From Methanosarcinales archaeon (lineage in GTDB: Archaea > Halobacteriota > Methanosarcinia > Methanosarcinales > Methanocomedenaceae), in contig JAUWTY010000080.1 of NCBI GenBank assembly GCA_030614485.1, forward strand, positions 1 through 5,914: a stretch of 5,914 nt of DNA. Reading direction: 5' to 3'. Below, in pieces: positions 1 to 5,577 of the stretch (position 1 is its first letter; every line of letters begins with the position of its first letter). The notes below the pieces were generated by a model, which did no database searches, was not told the DNA's origin, and was given only the letters and a program-made list of their open reading frames with translations. The translations under genes were made by a program, and so were the position numbers.

Positions 1-668
1 ACTTGACGGCATCCTTCCTGTGCCATTAACAGGCCAGCTTTCAGCTCTTCAGGTGTGAGATGCCCGTCCATCTGTAACAGGGTTATCTTTCCATCCTGTG
101 TCATTGCAATGGGGACATCTGCCTGTCCATAATTATCCTCATCTTTGCTAAGGTCCACTACAAGAGTATCGTCCACTTTTCCAAATGCACATGCACTGAC
201 CAATCCCCGCATGGGGATACCTGCATCAGCCAGGGCGACAGATGCTGCGTTAAGGGCAGCTGTCCTGGTCCCTGCATCAGCCTGCAATACCTCTACAAAA
301 ACATCTATAGCGGATTTCGGGAAATATTCAGTGAAAACCTGGTCTTCAAGTGCTTCCCGGCTAACTTTTGATACTTCAGTACTCCGGCGGTCAGGTCCTG
401 GTCGTTTTCGGTCTTCAACCGAGAACGAGGCCATATTGTACTTATATCTCACAATGGCCCTGGTTGAATCCTGTTGATGCCTGGGATGTACTTCCCTGGG
501 CCCATAAACTGCTGCCATTACCTTGTTATTCCCGAATTCAAGATAACATGAACCATCAGCTCTCTTCAGTACGCCAACTTCAATCTTAACATCACGTATC
601 TGGTCGAGTTTTCTACCGTCAAGACGTAAACCATTCTCGTCTATGAACTTTTCTGGTTTGTCGCTCAT
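1..668 (-). CDS. rrp41: Exosome catalytic subunit Rrp41 (3'-truncated by window edge)
   Basis: RNase PH-family subunit of the archaeal exosome. With Rrp42 it forms the hexameric ring that degrades RNA 3'-to-5' with phosphate and can add A-rich tails. The frame stays open from ATG at 668 to base 1, giving 222 residues. The family is usually about 240-260 aa, so roughly the last 20-35 residues are missing. Visible signatures are LRLDGRK (residues 14-20), the phosphate/RNA-binding arginine pair R94-R95 in [23 protein letters not shown] (131-143), and the acidic catalytic pair D178 and D184 in [10 protein letters not shown]. These match the catalytic, not the inactive Rrp42-like, paralogue. The start is supported by GAGAGG (683-678), 9 bases upstream, and by the [19 protein letters not shown] start typical of the family. 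It lies 34 bases after rrp4. Rrp42 likely follows outside the window (inference). Confidence 0.96.
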   Translation of the reverse strand, partial: MSDKPEKFIDENGLRLDGRKLDQIRDVKIEVGVLKRADGSCYLEFGNNKVMAAVYGPREVHPRHQQDSTRAIVRYKYNMASFSVEDRKRPGPDRRSTEVSKVSREALEDQVFTEYFPKSAIDVFVEVLQADAGTRTAALNAASVALADAGIPMRGLVSACAFGKVDDTLVVDLSKDEDNYGQADVPIAMTQDGKITLLQMDGHLTPEELKAGLLMAQEGCRQ

Positions 669-702
669 TTCATTATTCCTCTCTTCTGTAAATATAATTT
701 AT

Positions 703-1410
703 TCAGTCCAGGAGTTCATTCAAAATATCCGGACTTTCTGGCTCTTCTTTTTTCTCTTTCAATTCCCCTTTCAACAGCTTGCCAATACGTTCTGTAAGTC
801 CTTGCTTATTTGCTTCATTTTCAATGACATTTATAGCATCCACAGCCTTGACAACATCTTTATCCTTACCTGTCACCCAGATAACCCCATTCTGCCCCAC
901 AAAGATATTACAGTTAGTTTCCTTTTTCAACATGGAGATCATGGAACCCCCTCTTCCAATCACCCTTGGCACTTTCACAGGTGATATCTCCATAAGTATT
1001 CCGTTTTTGATAACCATTGATCTGTTATTGCGCATGGTGAGATCCACTTTCATGGAAGGCGTGAGTTCTTTTACCAGGACCATGACTGAGTCTCCTACAG
1101 TCAAGTACTTGCTCATGTCACTGGAATCAATTCGTCTTGGATACTCAGAATAATTGAGCCAACCCTCATAGGGTGACTTGATTTCCAATATCCAGTTTGA
1201 AAAGGTAACTGATTTGACCGTACCTATGATTATGTCTCCACTCGATGGGATATACAACCCCGATAACGGAACAACTCGTACTTTACCTTTATCACTGGCA
1301 ACTCCATACAATTTCGCATAAATTTTTCCATCACGCACATAGGTCCCATCACCTGCTTTTTGCACATCATCAGACAAAAAATCGCCAGGAACTACTACTT
1401 TTTTATTCAT
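703..1410 (-). CDS. rrp4: Exosome RNA-binding cap subunit Rrp4
   Basis: RNA-binding cap protein that sits as a trimer on top of the Rrp41-Rrp42 ring and recruits substrate RNA. It has 235 residues, the usual family size. The order is: N-terminal beta domain (about 1-55, starting VVPGDFL and including DGKIYAKLYGVAS), an S1 domain (about 60-130, starting GDIIIGTVKSV, with GWLNYSEYPRR), and a KH domain (about 135-200) with the nucleic-acid-binding loop GRGG at 152-155 in VPRVIGRGGSMI. The tail (about 214-235) is highly charged and ends DILNELLD. The start ATG at 1410 has GAGGT just upstream (in TTGAGGTTAAAATG). It follows SBDS after 38 bases and precedes rrp41 by 34, the usual archaeal order. 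Csl4, the alternative cap protein, lacks a KH domain, so Rrp4 is the secure call. Confidence 0.97.
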   Translation of the reverse strand: MNKKVVVPGDFLSDDVQKAGDGTYVRDGKIYAKLYGVASDKGKVRVVPLSGLYIPSSGDIIIGTVKSVTFSNWILEIKSPYEGWLNYSEYPRRIDSSDMSKYLTVGDSVMVLVKELTPSMKVDLTMRNNRSMVIKNGILMEISPVKVPRVIGRGGSMISMLKKETNCNIFVGQNGVIWVTGKDKDVVKAVDAINVIENEANKQGLTERIGKLLKGELKEKKEEPESPDILNELLD

Positions 1411-1448
1411 TTTAACCTCAAATCAACATTATGACATTATTCCTATAA

Positions 1449-2144
1449 TCACTTCAAAACACGTATTTCAGCAGTTCCCTTAGTTAAATGATTGACCACG
1501 CCAAAGAAATCGTCTTGCATACCTGCAGGAATGGTGACCACACCAATCCAACTCCCATCCTTTTGCCACTCTTCTTTATTTAAAGTCCCGAATTTTGATA
1601 TGGTTCCATAAGCCTTTGGTGCATAATCCATATCAATCCTGACTGCGACATTGACTTCCTCAAACCGGATCGGTATGATAGGACGGATCGCTTTCATCAC
1701 GGTCGTTACCTGTTCATCCACACTCTTCAAGGGGTCAATATGTACACCCGCTTCTTCCATAGCATGTTCTATCCTATTTGGCGGATGTGGAGTCCTGGTC
1801 TGCGGGTTGATAGCATTAGCCGCTATAAAGGTGATTATTCTGCGTTTTTTCTCTTCAAGTATGGCTTTGCGCTGCTCAGTAGTCAGATGTATCTCACCGT
1901 GCAGGATAATATGCTTAGCAATTTCAAATACATCCTGGGTTTCGAATGTGTTCTCAATATCCTGTTCTGCCGGTCGATCTCCCCGGCTGGCATTCTCGAA
2001 CACATCTTCCACTGCAAGTATCTGTTCTATATCTATCTCATCACCGCGTTTAAAAGAAAACGCTCCATCAGGGTCTACATATACCTCATACTGTTTGCCC
2101 CCTTTCTTTAATCTGGCAATTACAGCATTGTCCAGTGTGACCAT
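1449..2144 (-). CDS. sbds: Ribosome maturation protein SBDS (Sdo1 homologue)
   Basis: Archaeal member of the Shwachman-Bodian-Diamond syndrome protein family. In eukaryotes it works with the EFL1 GTPase to release the anti-association factor eIF6/Tif6 from the 60S subunit; a role in large-subunit maturation is inferred here. It is 231 residues, normal for archaea. Domain I (about 1-88) begins MVTLDNAVIARLKKGGKQYEV. Domain II (about 89-160) carries the conserved NPQTRTPHPPNRIE (113-126). Domain III (about 160-231) contains EEWQKDGSWI. The frame is open to GTG at 2153, but I prefer ATG at 2144: AGGTG at 2157-2153 gives an 8-base spacing to it and would overlap the GTG itself. From memory, the Archaeoglobus homologue also starts at the MVSLDKAVIARL-like position. 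It sits 30 bases after psmA and 38 before rrp4. Confidence 0.96.
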   Translation of the reverse strand: MVTLDNAVIARLKKGGKQYEVYVDPDGAFSFKRGDEIDIEQILAVEDVFENASRGDRPAEQDIENTFETQDVFEIAKHIILHGEIHLTTEQRKAILEEKKRRIITFIAANAINPQTRTPHPPNRIEHAMEEAGVHIDPLKSVDEQVTTVMKAIRPIIPIRFEEVNVAVRIDMDYAPKAYGTISKFGTLNKEEWQKDGSWIGVVTIPAGMQDDFFGVVNHLTKGTAEIRVLK

Positions 2145-2152
2145 TTTCAACA

Positions 2153-2157
2153 CACCT
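2153..2157 (-). promoter_or_regulatory. Ribosome binding site deciding the SBDS start
   Basis: The minus-strand sequence reads TTTTTAGGTGTGTTGAAAATGGTC. AGGTG (2157-2153) lies 8 bases upstream of ATG at 2144. The earlier in-frame GTG at 2153 and TTG at 2150 overlap or abut this motif, so they could not use it. This supports a 231-residue rather than a 234-residue protein. Confidence 0.65.
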
Positions 2158-2174
2158 AAAAATATCAGGGTTAT

Positions 2175-2975
2175 TTATTCCTCTGTATCTTCATCCCGGG
2201 ATTCAACATCTTCATTCTTTGATTCTTCACCAGGATCATCATCGTCAGAATGGGCATCCAGTACTTTCTGGACATAATCGGCAACTTCCTGGGGTTCAAG
2301 TTTCTTGAACTGCTTTGATTCCAGTTCTACAACACCAACTTCTATGGTAGATGCATCGAACCTCCCTTCCGTGGTATTATGTAATGCCTCAAGGCCCAGT
2401 AATATGGCATCATCGAGTTTGATGTCATTAAAATATTTTTCTTCAAAAACTTCCATGACCTCTGTCCGGCCTGCACCAATCCCAGTGGCTTTGTATTCCA
2501 GCAGTGCACCGCTGGGGTCGGTCTCGAACAGCCTTGCTTCGCTATCCTCAACACCGGCTATCAGAAGAGCAGTGCCGAAAGGTCTTACGCCGCCATACTG
2601 GGTATAAGTCTGTTTGAAATCGCAAATTTTCTTAGACAAGACCTCAACCCCTATGGGTTCGTCATAAGATACTTTGTTAACCTGTGCTTCAACCCTCGCC
2701 CTGTCTACCAGGGCCCTGGCATCGGCCACTAAACCTGAAGTAGCAGCTCCCATGTGGTCATCTATCTGGAATATCTTTTCAATGGATTCGGCCACCAGCA
2801 GTTTGCTGGTCACGCGTTTGTCCACAAGCAGTACAACGCCGTCAACGGCTTTTACCCCCACGGCAGTGGTGCCCCGCTTAACAGCTTCGCGGGCATATTC
2901 AACCTGGAACAATCTTCCGTCAGGACTAAACACTGTGATAGCCCTGTCATAGCCCATTTGTGGTGCCATCTGCAT
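2175..2975 (-). CDS. psmA: Proteasome alpha subunit PsmA with acidic C-terminal tail
   Basis: Alpha subunit of the archaeal 20S proteasome. Seven copies form each outer ring, which gates substrate entry and docks the PAN/Cdc48-type ATPases; catalysis is done by the beta subunit, not present here. The alpha N-terminal signature [20 protein letters not shown] spans 9-28, with gate residues Y9-D10-R11. K67 in SIEKIFQ matches the lysine of the pocket that receives the ATPase HbYX tail in Thermoplasma numbering. TSGLVADAR (79-87), [16 protein letters not shown] sequence (125-134) and [16 protein letters not shown] (152-167) are standard. The core ends near 240. Residues 243-266 form an extra acidic tail with 14 Asp/Glu in 24. 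Start ATG 2975 has GGAG (2990-2987) 11 bases upstream. Only 2 bases separate it from the rnp2 stop. The second Met at residue 3 is a less likely start. Confidence 0.97.
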   Translation of the reverse strand: MQMAPQMGYDRAITVFSPDGRLFQVEYAREAVKRGTTAVGVKAVDGVVLLVDKRVTSKLLVAESIEKIFQIDDHMGAATSGLVADARALVDRARVEAQVNKVSYDEPIGVEVLSKKICDFKQTYTQYGGVRPFGTALLIAGVEDSEARLFETDPSGALLEYKATGIGAGRTEVMEVFEEKYFNDIKLDDAILLGLEALHNTTEGRFDASTIEVGVVELESKQFKKLEPQEVADYVQKVLDAHSDDDDPGEESKNEDVESRDEDTEE

Positions 2976-2977
2976 AA

Positions 2978-3532
2978 TTAATCAATCTCCTTGTCTGTTA
3001 AATCAAAAACCGTTATACCAAAATATCTGGTACCTGAATTATTTAGTGTATTTTCATAGTGAGGGCTGTCTGGCAATATATCCATTTCGTTGTCAACCCT
3101 GCGGACTATCTTGCCTGAAATAGCCATCTTGGCTATGGAAAACTCACATTTATCCAATTCTGCGGTTCTTTCTCTTTCTGGTTCGACCTGTTTAACGTCC
3201 TTGATTAGTAAATAGTTTTGGGTTGTTGCACGTACTGTGCCCGAAACCCCCAGCACTTTTATCCTCACGCGTAGACCTTTAATGGATGAAATTGATGCCA
3301 ATACACCCCTTACCTCCCAGACCTTGTTTGCAGCACATTGCATAATGCCGTTGCAATCTTCAAAACCCAGCAGGCGCATGCCCAGTTCACTGCTACCCAC
3401 ATCACCCACAAGTGCTGTTGCAGCAAAGTTTAATTCATGTATCAGGTCGCGTCTGGATATTTCGTCTTCAGCTGCCAGTGAAAAAGCCAGGTAACGTTTT
3501 GATTCACGCAAGGTAGGGGGTAATATCTTCAT
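2978..3532 (-). CDS. rnp2: RNase P protein component 2 (Pop5) with C-terminal extension
   Basis: Pop5 homologue, a protein subunit of archaeal RNase P. With its partner Rpp30 it stimulates the catalytic RNA that removes 5' leaders from pre-tRNA. The start [17 protein letters not shown] (1-17) and the [14 protein letters not shown] segment (95-108) are the family signatures. Between them lie the helix-rich segment [18 protein letters not shown] (29-46) and the strand region around 60-94. The canonical core ends at about residue 115-120, but this protein runs to 184. The extra stretch of roughly 60 residues ends in [12 protein letters not shown], whose function I cannot name. ATG 3532 overlaps the rnp3 stop (ATGA, 3529-3532), and GGAGG at 3544-3540 lies 7 bases upstream inside rnp3, so translational coupling is likely. 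Confidence 0.93.
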   Translation of the reverse strand: MKILPPTLRESKRYLAFSLAAEDEISRRDLIHELNFAATALVGDVGSSELGMRLLGFEDCNGIMQCAANKVWEVRGVLASISSIKGLRVRIKVLGVSGTVRATTQNYLLIKDVKQVEPERERTAELDKCEFSIAKMAISGKIVRRVDNEMDILPDSPHYENTLNNSGTRYFGITVFDLTDKEID

Positions 3533-4242
3533 TCCACTACCTCCACGCCTTCCATGATGCGGTTGCAGTCTGTATTACGCCTGGTGATACCCTGCGGCAC
3601 CATCGAGAGTGCATGTAATGCTTCATCCTGTGTCATACCAAAAAACATGGCCAATGCCATCATTTCCCTTGGACTGCGCAGGTCGTAGTGGGACCTGGCA
3701 TTGCTGGTGATGACCATGGGTACACTGTATTTCCTGGCCAGTATGAGGTTTTGCCGCATGGCAGCGAGAACTTTTATCCTGCTGCCGCCTTTTTGCATTA
3801 TCAATGCATCCATGTTGAAATCCACGGCAACACCATTATCTGCGGCTGCCTTTGCAAGCACATGGTTCAGGGGTTTTCCGTGCGCTGTGGGATGGGCCAG
3901 GATGTCCACTTTTCCGTTCTCAACTGCAGCGCGATTAATGTCTTCATTTCCCCCACCGATTATGATAATATCCACTTTCCCCCTCATCCTGCTTACTTCT
4001 TTTGTGAGTTTTGCTACTTTTTCTACCTGAATCTCGACGCCCGTATATATCTCAAAGTCGTTGAGAGCGGGTAAGGGTATGTCAAGTTTGTGAAGGGTGT
4101 TGTTTTTATTGAACGAGGTCAGGCAAATTCCAGAATATCCCATTTCTTTTGCTTCCAGTACCAACCGGGATGGAGAATCTGCACAGTCGGGCAGGGAGTG
4201 AATATTCAAGTCGTAGAATCTTGATTGTTTTAATACACCCAT
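3529..4242 (-). CDS. rnp3: RNase P protein component 3 (Rpp30)
   Basis: Rpp30 homologue with a TIM-barrel fold related to PHP hydrolases. In archaea it heterodimerises with Pop5, the next gene, to activate the RNase P RNA. It is 237 residues, the usual length. Family features are FYDLNIHSLPDCADS near the N-terminus (9-23), EAKEMGYSGICLTSFN (30-45), IIIGGGNEDINRAA (93-106), VDILAHPTAHGKPLNHVLA (112-130), GVAVDFNMDALI (137-148), ITSNARSHYDLRSPREM (178-194) and a terminal helix with MTQDEALHALS. The frame is open to TTG at 4248, but AGGAGG at 4255-4250 is 7 bases from ATG at 4242, so I choose MGVLKQSRFYDL as the start. The upstream COG1325 stop (4245-4247) lies between this SD and the ATG. The 3' end overlaps rnp2 by four bases, which fits stoichiometric production of the two partners. 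Confidence 0.95.
   Translation of the reverse strand: MGVLKQSRFYDLNIHSLPDCADSPSRLVLEAKEMGYSGICLTSFNKNNTLHKLDIPLPALNDFEIYTGVEIQVEKVAKLTKEVSRMRGKVDIIIIGGGNEDINRAAVENGKVDILAHPTAHGKPLNHVLAKAAADNGVAVDFNMDALIMQKGGSRIKVLAAMRQNLILARKYSVPMVITSNARSHYDLRSPREMMALAMFFGMTQDEALHALSMVPQGITRRNTDCNRIMEGVEVVE
3540..3544 (-). promoter_or_regulatory. Ribosome binding site of rnp2 inside rnp3
   Basis: GGAGG lies 7 bases before the rnp2 ATG at 3532, inside the last codons of rnp3. Together with the ATGA stop/start overlap, it indicates coupled translation of the two RNase P subunits. Confidence 0.7.
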
Positions 4243-4244
4243 GT

Positions 4245-4700
4245 TCAATCCTCCTTTTCGAACATTTCCCGGGCCGCTTCGATTCCAGCCTCGCGCCTGG
4301 CCGGATATACTTCAATCTTCATTCTCAAATGGACTGCATCTGATGAACTGGTAATTACCAATCTGCCCTGGTATGCTTCCTGTTTGTCAAACCTTATGAA
4401 CAGGTTACAATCATCATCTACCCGCCGTGGCAATTCATTGATGAGCCTATCTATGCCGGTAGCTCCCAGATTGTGCCTGATATAATCTATTATGTACTGG
4501 CAGTCTTTTTTCTTTTTCACTTCGGCTTCCATTACTATGATGGGATTACCGTGATAACCTTCAGCAACGGTTTCGTGGACTATGTCAGAACTATCCTTTT
4601 CTTCTTTCTGTGGTGAGAGGAATAAGTCCAGAACTGACCTGACCTTTAATGGGTCTTCCGTTGCCTGTGCAGTGGTTCGCAGTGCGATATAATGCATCAT
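4245..4700 (-). CDS. COG1325-type RNA-binding protein, predicted exosome/RNA-processing associate
   Basis: Small protein of 151 residues that I recognise by position and by partial motifs as the archaeal COG1325 / RNA_binding (DUF54) family. This family resembles ribosomal protein L5 in fold and is predicted to bind RNA; no enzymatic role is established. It opens MMHYIALRTTAQATED (1-16). HETVAEGYHGNPIIVMEAEV (42-61) is the most family-like block. It continues with LINELPRRVDDDCNLFIRFD (86-105) and the basic/acidic IEVYPARREAGIEAAREMF near the C-terminus. No good ribosome binding site precedes the double ATG at 4700/4697. A TATA-like TATTTTAG lies about 24 bases upstream, so a leaderless message is possible. 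Its stop falls between the rnp3 ribosome binding site and start. Either ATG could be the start. Confidence 0.85.
   Translation of the reverse strand: MMHYIALRTTAQATEDPLKVRSVLDLFLSPQKEEKDSSDIVHETVAEGYHGNPIIVMEAEVKKKKDCQYIIDYIRHNLGATGIDRLINELPRRVDDDCNLFIRFDKQEAYQGRLVITSSSDAVHLRMKIEVYPARREAGIEAAREMFEKED
4250..4255 (-). promoter_or_regulatory. Ribosome binding site deciding the rnp3 start
   Basis: Minus-strand AAAAGGAGGATTGAACATGG has AGGAGG at 4255-4250. It is 7 bases from ATG 4242 but only one base from the in-frame TTG at 4248, so ATG 4242 is the real start. The motif lies in the last codons of the COG1325 gene, which points to translational coupling. Confidence 0.75.
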
Positions 4701-4719
4701 GCTTGAAGCTAATTGATGC

Positions 4720-4727
4720 TAAAATAC
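4720..4727 (-). promoter_or_regulatory. Possible internal TATA element for the COG1325 gene
   Basis: Minus-strand TATTTTAG is centred about 24 bases upstream of the ATG at 4700. Archaeal TATA boxes are centred about 24-27 bases before the transcription start, so a transcript could begin at or near the ATG. This would explain the absence of a ribosome binding site. It is weak on sequence alone in such an AT-rich spacer. Confidence 0.3.
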
Positions 4728-4762
4728 AAAAAAGTTAAAGGATGTGAGGTGGTTTACCTCAC
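4728..4762 (-). terminator. Stem-loop plus T-run at the rpl15e 3' end
   Basis: A perfect 7-base inverted repeat (GTGAGGT at 4744-4750 and ACCTCAC at 4756-4762, 5-base loop) covers the rpl15e stop codon. On the minus strand it is followed after 10 bases by six T (4733-4728). T-runs are the main archaeal termination signal; the stem may instead protect a 3' end or be a processing site. It probably acts as a partial terminator, since gene order suggests the downstream genes belong to the same cluster. Confidence 0.5.
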
Positions 4763-5349
4763 TTTCCAAGATTGCCCCGGGACCTGATACTTGGTCTTGT
4801 CTTTTCAGTACCATTACCCCGTTTGCGCTGACCGCGACCTTTGACTCCGGCACTGGTCTTACCTCTGAATACCCTGCCTTTCTGGGCTGGTTCGCACAGC
4901 CAGTTCAGGTTGGGGTCGCTCTTTATGACGGGGTGGCTGATATCCACCAGGATGATTTCGTACCATTTGTGTTTGCCGTCTTCGCCAACCCAGTACGAGT
5001 TTAATACCTGTAAGTTAGGGAATCTGCGTGCAGCTCTCTCTTCTGCCATGCGCTGGATGCTCTTGCCACGGGTGATTTTGTTCATACCCATGCGTTTGGT
5101 CCTGCGGCCCCTGATGTATCGAGCCTTACGGGCACCGCCGCGCCTGATGCTTACCCTTGCCATGACGATGCCCTGTTTGGCTTTATAGCCAAGACCCCGG
5201 GCGCGGTCAAGACGGGTGGGTTTTTCGATTCTCTGTACTGATGCTTCACGTCTCCATTCCTGAAGCCTGTGCCATCTCAGTTCGTGTACATACGTCTCAT
5301 CAGGGTTTTTCCAGGCGTCCCTAATATAACCATACATTGATTTTGCCAT
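4759..5349 (-). CDS. rpl15e: 50S ribosomal protein L15e
   Basis: Archaeal/eukaryotic large-subunit protein L15e, a very basic protein that threads into 23S rRNA domains. Its 196 residues match the family length (about 190-200). Signatures are the N-terminus [16 protein letters not shown] (1-16), [28 protein letters not shown] (24-51, cited as position and key basic residues only), [19 protein letters not shown] (54-72), [20 protein letters not shown] (117-136) and the glycine/arginine-rich tail from about 160, with [18 protein letters not shown]. The tail GRG/RKRG region is expected to contact rRNA. ATG 5349 has GGAG at 5363-5360, 10 bases upstream. It heads the minus-strand cluster and has a structured leader upstream, so autogenous or attenuation control is possible (inference). 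A hairpin with a T-run covers its 3' end. Confidence 0.97.
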   Translation of the reverse strand: MAKSMYGYIRDAWKNPDETYVHELRWHRLQEWRREASVQRIEKPTRLDRARGLGYKAKQGIVMARVSIRRGGARKARYIRGRRTKRMGMNKITRGKSIQRMAEERAARRFPNLQVLNSYWVGEDGKHKWYEIILVDISHPVIKSDPNLNWLCEPAQKGRVFRGKTSAGVKGRGQRKRGNGTEKTRPSIRSRGNLGK

Positions 5350-5359
5350 GTTTCGTTAT

Positions 5360-5363
5360 CTCC
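5360..5363 (-). promoter_or_regulatory. Ribosome binding site of rpl15e
   Basis: GGAG in TTTGGAGATAACGAAACATG lies 10 bases before ATG 5349. It sits directly downstream of the leader hairpins, where leader folding could affect its accessibility; I see no obvious CTCC block that would pair with it. Confidence 0.6.
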
Positions 5364-5391
5364 AAATAGTGTATCCATGTTTCACGGTTCA

Positions 5392-5456
5392 GCCCCTTAT
5401 GGGGCCACATCCCTGCGGGACGTATCCCGCCAATGAAACTGGCATGTTTTGCGGGG
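5392..5456 (-). promoter_or_regulatory. Structured rpl15e leader with alternative hairpins
   Basis: Read on the minus strand, this stretch is an ordered series of complementary blocks: CCCGC (5455-5451), GCGGGA (5430-5425), TCCCGC (5420-5415), GGGA (5413-5410), then GCCCC/GGGGC (5405-5401 and 5396-5392). GCGGGA-TACG-TCCCGC is a perfect 6-bp hairpin with a 4-base loop; GCCCC-ATAA-GGGGC is a perfect 5-bp hairpin. Several blocks can pair with either neighbour, so alternative folds compete. GCCA/TGGC (5443-5440 and 5432-5429) adds a further weak option. It lies 43 bases upstream of rpl15e. A regulatory role is inferred; it could also be a small non-coding RNA or simply a spacer. Confidence 0.5.
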
Positions 5457-5531
5457 TTATAGATACGTTAATGGGTAATAAAGGTTGGGGGTACCATATC
5501 TTTGTAAAAAATTCAGGCAATAATAATAAAA

Positions 5532-5540
5532 CATATTTAG
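5532..5540 (-). promoter_or_regulatory. Candidate TATA box of the rpl15e operon
   Basis: Minus-strand CTAAATATG (5540-5532) resembles the archaeal TATA consensus. It would place transcription start near 5507-5515, giving an rpl15e leader of about 160 bases that contains the hairpin series. TATTTAA at 5555-5549 on the same strand is an alternative. Confidence 0.4.
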
Positions 5541-5548
5541 GTATACAC

Positions 5549-5555
5549 TTAAATA
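5549..5555 (+). promoter_or_regulatory. Candidate TATA box of the divergent plus-strand ORF
   Basis: TTAAATA, in CTTAAATACG, is centred about 26 bases upstream of ATG 5578, the expected distance from TATA box to transcription start. This suggests a leaderless mRNA beginning at or next to the ATG. No ribosome binding site is seen before that ATG. Confidence 0.45.
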
Positions 5556-5577
5556 CGAACATGCAGAGTTGATAATA

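Larger units (their letters stand above)
5457..5577. other. AT-rich divergent intergenic region
   Basis: Non-coding stretch between the rpl15e leader and the plus-strand ORF. It is AT-rich, with an A-run (5516-5511 region) and TAA repeats (5521-5529). It holds TATA-like elements on both strands, listed separately. No tRNA, repeat or convincing short gene is visible. Confidence 0.6.

Noticed and set aside
145..984. Plus-strand open frames over rrp41 and rrp4
   Set aside because: They are antisense shadows of strongly conserved genes and encode low-complexity Ser/Thr/Phe-rich peptides without motifs.
1651..2277. Long plus-strand frame (208 codons) opposite SBDS and the psmA end
   Set aside because: It is Ser/Cys/Ile-rich and exactly opposite SBDS. 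The minus-strand reading has full family motifs, so this is a codon-composition artefact.
4106..4315. Minus-strand 69-codon frame spanning the COG1325/rnp3 junction
   Set aside because: It overlaps two well-supported genes in another frame and shows no start signal or motif.
703..4761. In-frame amber (pyrrolysine) readthrough in the cluster
   Set aside because: All complete genes end in TGA or TAA at family-typical ends, and no gene needs an internal TAG to reach full length. The absence of TAG stops is consistent with a pyrrolysine user but is too few cases to be evidence.
5383..5520. C/D-box or H/ACA guide RNA in the rpl15e leader
   Set aside because: CTGA-like D boxes occur, but no C box (RTGATGA) is at a suitable distance, and no clear kink-turn plus ACA arrangement was found.
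5348..5572. A 74-codon plus-strand frame running antisense across the rpl15e leader
   Set aside because: It overlaps the rpl15e start codon on the other strand, has no ribosome binding site and has a composition explained by the hairpin blocks. No domain is recognisable.
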